Below are positions 5,127 through 9,649 of a stretch of 9,649 bases of DNA, in pieces. The notes beneath the pieces were generated by a model that made no database searches, was not told where the DNA came from, and saw only the letters and a list, made by a program, of their open reading frames with translations. Made by a program: the position numbers and the translations under genes. The DNA is taken from positions 1-9,649 of the forward strand of contig JAIRPM010000075.1 in assembly GCA_031257075.1 (NCBI GenBank), in the 5' to 3' direction. The stretch comes from Spirochaetaceae bacterium. Its GTDB lineage: Bacteria; Spirochaetota; Spirochaetia; Treponematales; Breznakiellaceae. Position 1 is the stretch's first letter. Each line of letters begins with the position of its first letter.

Positions 5127-6401
5127 TTATTGGGGAGAAAGCGGCTGTTCTTTCAGTTTGCGGAGGCTGTAAAAAATAGCGTCTTCCGCGCCAAATGCGC
5201 CCGCTTTTGTTATCACTTTCAACCCATCAAAGGGGCCGCCCGCAAGCCGCATAAGCGGTATACCGGCGGCAATTTCAGTTTCAACACACGAACCTTCCGC
5301 TCCCGCCGCGTTAAAAAAACTTATTGCCGTATCCCCTCCGGCAAGGAAAATGCCGGAAATGCCTGTTTTCTGCAAGGCCGGAGCACGAAGTATCGCAAGG
5401 GCAATTTCCCCCATGCGGAGCGCCGTCCAATCACCCAACGCTTCGCGTTCCATACCCAGCCGCGCTGCTGCCGCATCAGCCTTTGCCAATTCGTCTGCCG
5501 CATACGTTGATGATGAAAGCACCAAGCAATCTTGCCCTTCCGCCAGCAGGGCAAGAGCGGCATCGGCAAAACTATCCGTATCAGCCTTTCCACCAACGGT
5601 TTTTTCCAGCAAAGCGCTCACGCTTACTTGAACAAGCGCCGTCCCTTGTTTTTCGGCATAGTGAACCTGTGCGCGGCTTACCGAACTTAAACTTGCCACA
5701 ATGCCAAGCGCGGGCGGAATGGCGGTGTAGGCGGCGAGAATGTTTTCGGCAAGGCCCGCCGAACCAACCCAAAGCACACGCTTGCCGTGAGCGGCGGCAT
5801 CAAGTCCGGCCCGCGCAATATGGCACATATCGGTGTCTGTTTCAGCGTCAAAGGTAAAAACGCGCGCACCCTCGAAATGGATGCCGCCGGAACGTGTTTC
5901 GTTTATGCCGAAATGCCGCGCCGCGCTGTCGAAAGCGGCCTCCATAATCCGTGTAATGTTGTCTTCATGCACCGGCGTTTTAGGGTCGCGGGCAAGTTCC
6001 GTTTGGGTAAGGGGTGCGCCTTTGAGCAGATGTATGCCGTTTACGGTTGTGCGCCCAAGACCCGGCAGCGCCGGAGCAAAAATAACGCAATCCGCTTGAA
6101 GGCAATCCGCCAGCGCGGCCGTTTCCGTGCCGATATTTCCGCGCAGTGTGGAATCGACTTTTTTCATAATGACCGGGAAACGGTCTAAAGGGAGCGCCGA
6201 GCAGTAGGCGGCGATTCTTTGCGCCGCTGCCGCGCGGCTTAACGAGCGTGATTCGGTATCGAGTACCGCTGTTTCGTTGCCGGTAATTCCCGCAGGAGAA
6301 AGAGAAACACGCACGGGAAATCCATACCGGCGCACTTGAACGCCGGTGTCATTAGCGCCGGTAAAATCATCAGCTATTATCAATAAACGCGGTTCATTCA
6401 T
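5127..6401 (-). CDS. Four-carbon acid sugar kinase family protein (DUF1537-type)
   Basis: The 424-residue protein matches the two-domain four-carbon acid sugar kinase family, whose characterised members (DtnK, OtnK) phosphorylate D-threonate, D-erythronate or 3-oxo-tetronates with ATP in the cytosol. The N-terminal substrate domain shows LLIIADDFTGANDTG (6-20), KKVDSTLRGNIG (80-91) and a FAPALPGLGRTTVNG block. The C-terminal nucleotide-binding domain shows GIFLAGGDTA, AGGPFDGL and the closing ITKAGAFGAEDAI (397-409). The length is standard and the frame intact. The start at 6401 has no clear ribosome binding site. The usual pathway partners (PdxA2-like dehydrogenase, class II aldolase OtnC, isomerase) are absent here, so the exact substrate is open. 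It is followed by a small membrane protein gene in the same orientation. Confidence 0.93.
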   Translation of the reverse strand: MNEPRLLIIADDFTGANDTGVQVRRYGFPVRVSLSPAGITGNETAVLDTESRSLSRAAAAQRIAAYCSALPLDRFPVIMKKVDSTLRGNIGTETAALADCLQADCVIFAPALPGLGRTTVNGIHLLKGAPLTQTELARDPKTPVHEDNITRIMEAAFDSAARHFGINETRSGGIHFEGARVFTFDAETDTDMCHIARAGLDAAAHGKRVLWVGSAGLAENILAAYTAIPPALGIVASLSSVSRAQVHYAEKQGTALVQVSVSALLEKTVGGKADTDSFADAALALLAEGQDCLVLSSSTYAADELAKADAAAARLGMEREALGDWTALRMGEIALAILRAPALQKTGISGIFLAGGDTAISFFNAAGAEGSCVETEIAAGIPLMRLAGGPFDGLKVITKAGAFGAEDAIFYSLRKLKEQPLSPQ

Positions 6402-6497
6402 ATATCAGGTACAATATAGTCTTTGCGGCCATTTTTGGGAATGCGGCCGCGCCGGTTTGCCGCCGCTGTAGTTGGCTGCCGGTCATTAAGGCCGCGC

Positions 6498-6932
6498 TTA
6501 CAACAGGAATGATACAATTATTTCATTGGCGGTAATAGTTACGGCGGCATTGCCGGCGCGTCTTTTGTGGAGTGCCGGTATTAACCAGCCATACAAGGAG
6601 ACTATGGCGGCGCCGGTGAGTACATCGCTTAAAAAATGGCTGCCGGAAAAAATACGGCATGCCGCTATTCCTGCCGCCAATGCGTAACTTCCGCTTATTA
6701 CCGGTATCTTCCATGGGGACTCAGGATGTTCCGCAGAGAATGTCGCGCTTAAAAATCCGGCGGAAAGAAAAGCCAATGCGGTTGAACCGGGCTGACAAAA
6801 AAGGGCTTACAAACATTCCCAATGACAGCGTGCCTAGAACAATATCTTTTTTTAAATCATACATAAATACGGATTGGGAAAACAGGCTGTTCCCAAGCAT
6901 AAAAAAACAAAAAACAGGGCAATTTTTTTCAT
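6498..6932 (-). pseudogene. PAP2-family phosphatase remnant, frameshifted with an internal deletion
   Basis: A start at 6932, with GAGG 8 nt upstream, opens a signal-peptide-like sequence (MKKIALFFVF). Near the T6-G-T7 run (minus strand, 6914-6901) the sense continues in another frame, reading MLGNSLFSQ and then YDLKKDIVLGTLSLG ... SPFL. From about 6800 it returns to the first frame as PGSTALAFLSAGFL, ending in the PAP2 third motif SGSHFLSDVLTGA. Intact PAP2 proteins carry roughly 70 more residues between SPFL and the PSGHT motif, including the K...RP motif. That block is missing and the PSGH His is not visible (PGST). The stops in the joined frame mean no full-length product is made. A 92-residue C-terminal open frame (6776-6498) alone would lack the catalytic sites. 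An assembly or sequencing error in the homopolymers cannot explain the missing block. Confidence 0.75.
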
Positions 6933-6977
6933 CCGCACATCCTCAGATATCTTATACTACTTGAAAAACTTTTTTTT

Positions 6978-6985
6978 GCCGATAA
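6978..6985 (+). promoter_or_regulatory. Perfect sigma-28 -10 box (GCCGATAA) next to an ATG
   Basis: GCCGATAA matches the sigma-28 -10 consensus at all eight bases and ends 7 nt before the ATG at 6993. No good TAAA lies 14-16 nt upstream; the nearest A-rich element is TTGAAAAA at 6961-6968, which is too close. If used, transcription would start at or next to the start codon. Confidence 0.45.
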
Positions 6986-6992
6986 TGGAAAT

Positions 6993-8255
6993 ATGAACCT
7001 GCACAAGCATGTACTCCTATGCCTTGCGTTTACCGCGCTGCCTTTATGCGTGTTTGGAGATGAGTTTGTATTCAAATACACTGTCGGTGATAAGTTCAGG
7101 ATTATATCAGAAATAAACGAACAGTATTTCAAAAACAGCGTTCTGCTGAATACATCAAATATACACAACCGCATCAGCACTGAAGTAACCGGCTTTGAAA
7201 ACGGCAAAGCATTTCATAAAGGTTTGTTTCAGGTAATGGTAGACAAAACGGCGGCAGATGGTTCAAAAAGTTTAAATATCACCAATGAATATACATCTCA
7301 ATTTCAACGTGACGCGCTGGGAAAAATGCAGGTAAGCCGGATATACGCGTTCCCATCGGTGCGAAATGTTCCGGTATTTCCAAAGGAAAGCATAAAGACC
7401 GGTGATACATGGTTTGAAAATGGCGAAGAAGTACACGATATGCAGGGCAACTTTGGCATGAAAGATTTATTGCGTATTCCATTTAATGCTAAGTATAAAT
7501 ATTTAGGCGAGCAGACATGGCGCGGCAAAAAATATCCTGCTTTTTTGGTAACTTATAAGATACGCCAGAATCTTGATGATTACTTTGAAAAAAATCCGCG
7601 CCGCTATATTACTCAAAACAATACAAAAAGTGATGTAAATAAAGAAATAGTAATTACGTCAATAACAGGCGAAACCGACCAGACCATTTTTTGGGATACA
7701 AAACTTGGGCAGCCGGCGGCATCACGGGGAACATTTTCTCTCCGGTTTAATATGTCTGACGGTACCGTACATGAGTTCCGTTCAAAAGAAGAAGCGGAAA
7801 TTATCTATTCCGAAGAAATGAACCGTGACGTAATAGCCGGCGAAGTAGAAAAAAAATTGCGAGATTCTGGGATAAACGGCGCAACGGTAAAAAAAGTAGA
7901 AGGCGGCGTAAGCATTAGTATTGACAACATTCAGTTTGAAGGCGACTCGGCTTTTTTACGGGCGAGTGAAAAACAAAAACTTGACAAAATCGCCGCCGTG
8001 CTTGAACGCTATGCCAGCCGGGACATTCTTGTCGCGGGACACACGGCGGATGCGGGCGGCACCCAGGAAAGCCATATTAAGCTTTCTGAAAGCCGCGCCG
8101 CCGCTGTTGCCGGTTATCTTGTGCAGAAAAAAGTACGCCCTGCCGGACGTATTATGACAAAAGGTTACGGCACGTCCGCACCCATAGCCGGCAACGATAC
8201 TCCCGAAGGCCGCGCCCAAAACCGCCGCGTGGAAATCATTTTGTTGGAAAATTGA
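6993..8255 (+). CDS. OmpA-family envelope protein with peptidoglycan-binding C-terminal domain
   Basis: This 420-residue protein begins with a signal peptide (NLHKHVLLCLAFTALPL, cleavage near CVFG/DEF). Residues 23 to about 300 are beta-rich and not recognised. The last 113 residues form an OmpA-like domain: a DNIQFEGDSAFL strand, GHTADAGG, LSESRAAAVAGYLV, GYGTSAPIAGND and the closing NRRVEIILL. GHTAD and NRR are the segments that hold peptidoglycan in this family. It would sit in the periplasm or outer membrane and tie the envelope to the cell wall. No transmembrane barrel is evident. The ATG at 6993 has almost no ribosome binding site (only GGA), but a perfect GCCGATAA box lies just upstream. 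It is divergent from the PAP2 remnant. A hairpin follows its stop codon. Function of the N-terminal domain is unknown. Confidence 0.92.
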   Translation: MNLHKHVLLCLAFTALPLCVFGDEFVFKYTVGDKFRIISEINEQYFKNSVLLNTSNIHNRISTEVTGFENGKAFHKGLFQVMVDKTAADGSKSLNITNEYTSQFQRDALGKMQVSRIYAFPSVRNVPVFPKESIKTGDTWFENGEEVHDMQGNFGMKDLLRIPFNAKYKYLGEQTWRGKKYPAFLVTYKIRQNLDDYFEKNPRRYITQNNTKSDVNKEIVITSITGETDQTIFWDTKLGQPAASRGTFSLRFNMSDGTVHEFRSKEEAEIIYSEEMNRDVIAGEVEKKLRDSGINGATVKKVEGGVSISIDNIQFEGDSAFLRASEKQKLDKIAAVLERYASRDILVAGHTADAGGTQESHIKLSESRAAAVAGYLVQKKVRPAGRIMTKGYGTSAPIAGNDTPEGRAQNRRVEIILLEN

Positions 8256-8281
8256 AATAGGCAGCAGCGCTGCCCCCTATT
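8256..8281 (+). terminator. Stem-loop after the OmpA-family gene
   Basis: GGCAGC (8260-8265) pairs with GCTGCC (8269-8274) around AGC. AATA (8256-8259) and TATT (8278-8281) extend the stem past a bulge of three C residues. It begins directly after the TGA. No U-tract follows, so termination would be partial or factor-dependent. Confidence 0.4.
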
Positions 8282-8316
8282 CATACATAATGGCTGCTCT
8301 CTATACTCTGCATGTT

Positions 8317-8748
8317 ATGGAACCGTATGTAGTTTGGGAGGATGTTTATGCAACAGGTATTTCCATTATTGATTTGCAGCATCAGCAGTTATTCGCCTTG
8401 ACTAACGAATTGTACGAGTCTTGCCGTGAAGAGAACAAAATAAAAAAGAGCGTTTTTAGGAAGGCTATCCGCCATGCTGTTGACTATATTAAATTTCATT
8501 TTTCTACTGAAGAGCAAATTCTTGAAGCCATCAACTATGCTGAAATAGACGCTCATAAAAAAGAACACCGGGAATTTGTTAGAACCGTTTTAGACGCGGC
8601 AAAAGATTTTGAAGATGGAAACGACTTTGCACCCAATGAATTTGTAAGATACCTGCGCAATTGGGTGCTTCGCCATATAGCCATAGAGGATAAAAAAGGC
8701 GTTTCCGCGCTTGTTCAACTTAACCCTAAAAAAAAGGCGTTCGGGTAG
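8317..8748 (+). CDS. Bacteriohemerythrin
   Basis: This small non-haem di-iron protein reversibly binds O2 and serves in oxygen sensing, storage or delivery. Numbered from the ATG at 8290, all seven iron ligands are present: His31 (DLQHQQL), His70 and Glu74 (HFSTEE), His89 and His93 (HKKEH), His129 (RHI) and Asp134. The W-x-x-x-Y-x-x-G-I start and four-helix pattern are typical. The ATG at 8317 is preferred because family members begin a few residues before VVWEDVY; it gives 143 aa, while the in-frame ATG at 8290 would give 152. Neither start has a clear ribosome binding site. No sensor or methyl-accepting domain is fused, so it is a single-domain cytosolic protein. It lies between an OmpA-family gene and cheY. 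Confidence 0.93.
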   Translation: MEPYVVWEDVYATGISIIDLQHQQLFALTNELYESCREENKIKKSVFRKAIRHAVDYIKFHFSTEEQILEAINYAEIDAHKKEHREFVRTVLDAAKDFEDGNDFAPNEFVRYLRNWVLRHIAIEDKKGVSALVQLNPKKKAFG

Positions 8749-8954
8749 GGCTATGGGAATTACTACGGTTGTTTGGCAGGGCTTTGGGGCCGCCGCATAA
8801 CATAGCGGTGTTCAAAGTTCCCCACCATGAGCGGGTCTAGCGTAAACTGTACGGGTATGTTAGAGTACAAACTGAATTATACCGATAATGTAAGGTAGGG
8901 GATGGATAAGAATGTTTGTCCTTCTCTACAAACGGTGTATTATAGGAGTAATAA
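8749..8954 (+). other. Intergenic region before cheY
   Basis: No open frame with coding character is seen. The first 110 nt show only short imperfect inverted repeats. The second half carries the sigma-28-like promoter (8861-8888) and the short leader hairpin GTTTGT (8914-8919) with ACAAAC (8928-8933), then AGGAG at 8944-8948. Confidence 0.5.
8861..8888 (+). promoter_or_regulatory. Candidate sigma-28 (FliA) promoter of cheY
   Basis: ACCGATAA (8881-8888) matches the sigma-28 -10 box GCCGATAA at seven of eight bases. TAGAGT (8861-8866) resembles the -35 TAAAGT with one change, giving 16 nt between TAGA and the -10 box (consensus 15). Transcription from about 8895 would leave a leader of about 60 nt with one hairpin and a good ribosome binding site. 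Confidence 0.6.
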
Positions 8955-9389
8955 ATGGTTGCCAAAGCAGATCTTCCTGGGAGTGGGAAACCCCCAATGG
9001 GGGTGCGTCCTGATGGCGCGCCTTACCGTGTTTTGATTGTTGATGACTCGATGTTTATTGCAAAACAACTCGGCCAAATACTGGCGTCCGAGGGGTTTGA
9101 GGTGGTGGATACCGCCGCGGACGGCGCTCAGGGTTTGGAGAAATACAAAGCCAACAAAGATAAAATCGACCTAGTGACTATGGACATAACTATGCCTGTT
9201 ATGGACGGAGTGTCGGCGCTCGAAAAAATTCTTGAAATCAACAAAGGCGCCAGAGTTGTTATGGTGAGCGCGCTTGGCAAAGAAGATGTAGTAAAAAAAT
9301 GTCTTCTTCTTGGCGCAAAGAGTTACATTGTCAAACCACTCGACCGGGAAAAGGTTTTAGAGCGTATCGTTTCTATCCTTGCCCGTTAG
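8955..9389 (+). CDS. cheY: Chemotaxis response regulator CheY
   Basis: The 144-residue protein is a single receiver domain. When phosphorylated by CheA it binds the flagellar switch and controls motor rotation. The receiver residues are all present: acidic pair Asp30-Asp31 (VLIVDDSMF), phosphoacceptor Asp77 (VTMDITMP), Ser105 (VMVSALG) in the Thr/Ser position and Lys127 (YIVKPL). Compared with E. coli CheY (129 aa) it has an N-terminal extension of about 23 residues rich in Gly and Pro (PGSGKPPMG, RPDGAP). No output domain follows. The start is set by AGGAG 6 nt upstream. The cheA/cheW/cheX genes are not adjacent. A sigma-28-like promoter upstream supports a motility role over a generic stand-alone receiver. 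Confidence 0.9.
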   Translation: MVAKADLPGSGKPPMGVRPDGAPYRVLIVDDSMFIAKQLGQILASEGFEVVDTAADGAQGLEKYKANKDKIDLVTMDITMPVMDGVSALEKILEINKGARVVMVSALGKEDVVKKCLLLGAKSYIVKPLDREKVLERIVSILAR

Positions 9390-9407
9390 CCTGCAGGCAG
9401 GGCTGGT

Positions 9408-9649
9408 ATGTATCCTTTTTCGACTACTGAATCCAAATGGCAGGATTTTTGGGAGCGTGATAAAACCTTCCGCGCGGACGAAAATCCCGCTTTTTCCCCG
9501 GAAAAACGCCGTTATGTACTCGATATGTTTCCATATCCCTCATCGCAGGGTATCCACATGGGACATCCCGAAGGCTATACCGCCACGGACATTTACTGCC
9601 GTTATCTGCGGGCAAAGGGCTTTAATGTCCTTCATCCTATGGGCTTTGA
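9408..9649 (+). CDS. leuS: Leucyl-tRNA synthetase, 5' part (runs off the window)
   Basis: Only the first 80 codons and two bases of the next are present. The sequence reads MYPFSTTESKWQDFWE, then LDMFPYPSSQGIHMGH and PEGYTATDIYCRYLRAKGF. HMGH (50-53) is the class I HIGH motif for ATP binding, and the FPYPS ... PEGYTATD context is specific for LeuRS, which charges tRNA-Leu. No stop occurs before the window edge, so the gene continues to the right. It starts 18 nt after the cheY stop codon with only a weak ribosome binding site (GGCTGG), so read-through from the cheY promoter is possible. Confidence 0.95.
   Translation, partial: MYPFSTTESKWQDFWERDKTFRADENPAFSPEKRRYVLDMFPYPSSQGIHMGHPEGYTATDIYCRYLRAKGFNVLHPMGF

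Noticed and set aside
5324..5857. 177-aa open frame on the plus strand
   Set aside because: It is a GC-rich shadow of the intact kinase gene on the minus strand; its sequence is low in complexity, matches no family I recognise and has no ribosome binding site.
6659..6964. 101-aa plus-strand frame between the kinase and OmpA-family genes
   Set aside because: It is antisense to the PAP2 remnant, whose minus-strand translation shows real motifs in successive frames.

Overview
The window looks like a chromosomal segment of a spirochete, most likely a Treponema. The evidence is a FlgG rod protein and a CheY receiver, each preceded by a sigma-28-like (flagellar) promoter motif, plus a leucyl-tRNA synthetase and an OmpA-family lipoprotein-like or periplasmic protein. 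The genus is inferred from protein character, not from a database search. No mobile element genes, rRNA, tRNA or CRISPR were seen.

Layout from left to right. (1) flgG lies on the minus strand (42-842) and is followed by a strong stem-loop at 10-33. (2) Divergent from it is a tightly coupled three-gene operon (979-4074). It encodes a molybdenum-hydroxylase (xanthine dehydrogenase/CO dehydrogenase-type) complex in the order large subunit, [2Fe-2S] subunit, FAD-type subunit. The iron-sulfur subunit keeps all eight cluster cysteines. The large and FAD-type subunits have lost or changed their signature cofactor motifs, and the large subunit lacks a stretch of roughly 150-170 residues. (3) An intergenic stretch (4075-4383) holds five back-to-back hairpins and then a sixth just ahead of a ribosome binding site. 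It leads into a small helical protein gene (4384-4689). A repeated core resembling AATCAGTGTTGC recurs on both sides of that gene. (4) Converging on it from the right is a minus-strand pair: a four-carbon acid sugar kinase family gene (5127-6401) and, 8 nt downstream, a small three-helix membrane protein (4822-5118). (5) A minus-strand PAP2-family phosphatase remnant (6498-6932) is broken by frame changes and an internal deletion. (6) The plus strand then carries an OmpA-domain envelope protein (6993-8255), a bacteriohemerythrin with all seven iron ligands (8317-8748), cheY (8955-9389), and the 5' end of leuS (9408 to the window edge).

How the parts may work together. flgG and cheY belong to motility and chemotaxis. 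The OmpA-domain gene, with a perfect GCCGATAA box against its start codon, may be expressed with them. The oxygen-binding hemerythrin beside cheY would fit an anaerobe or microaerophile that senses or buffers oxygen. The xanthine-dehydrogenase-like operon is the least ordinary part of the window: the arrangement of a redox enzyme is preserved while the catalytic cofactor sites have drifted. The hairpin array at 4135-4282 is the clearest structure that no gene explains.
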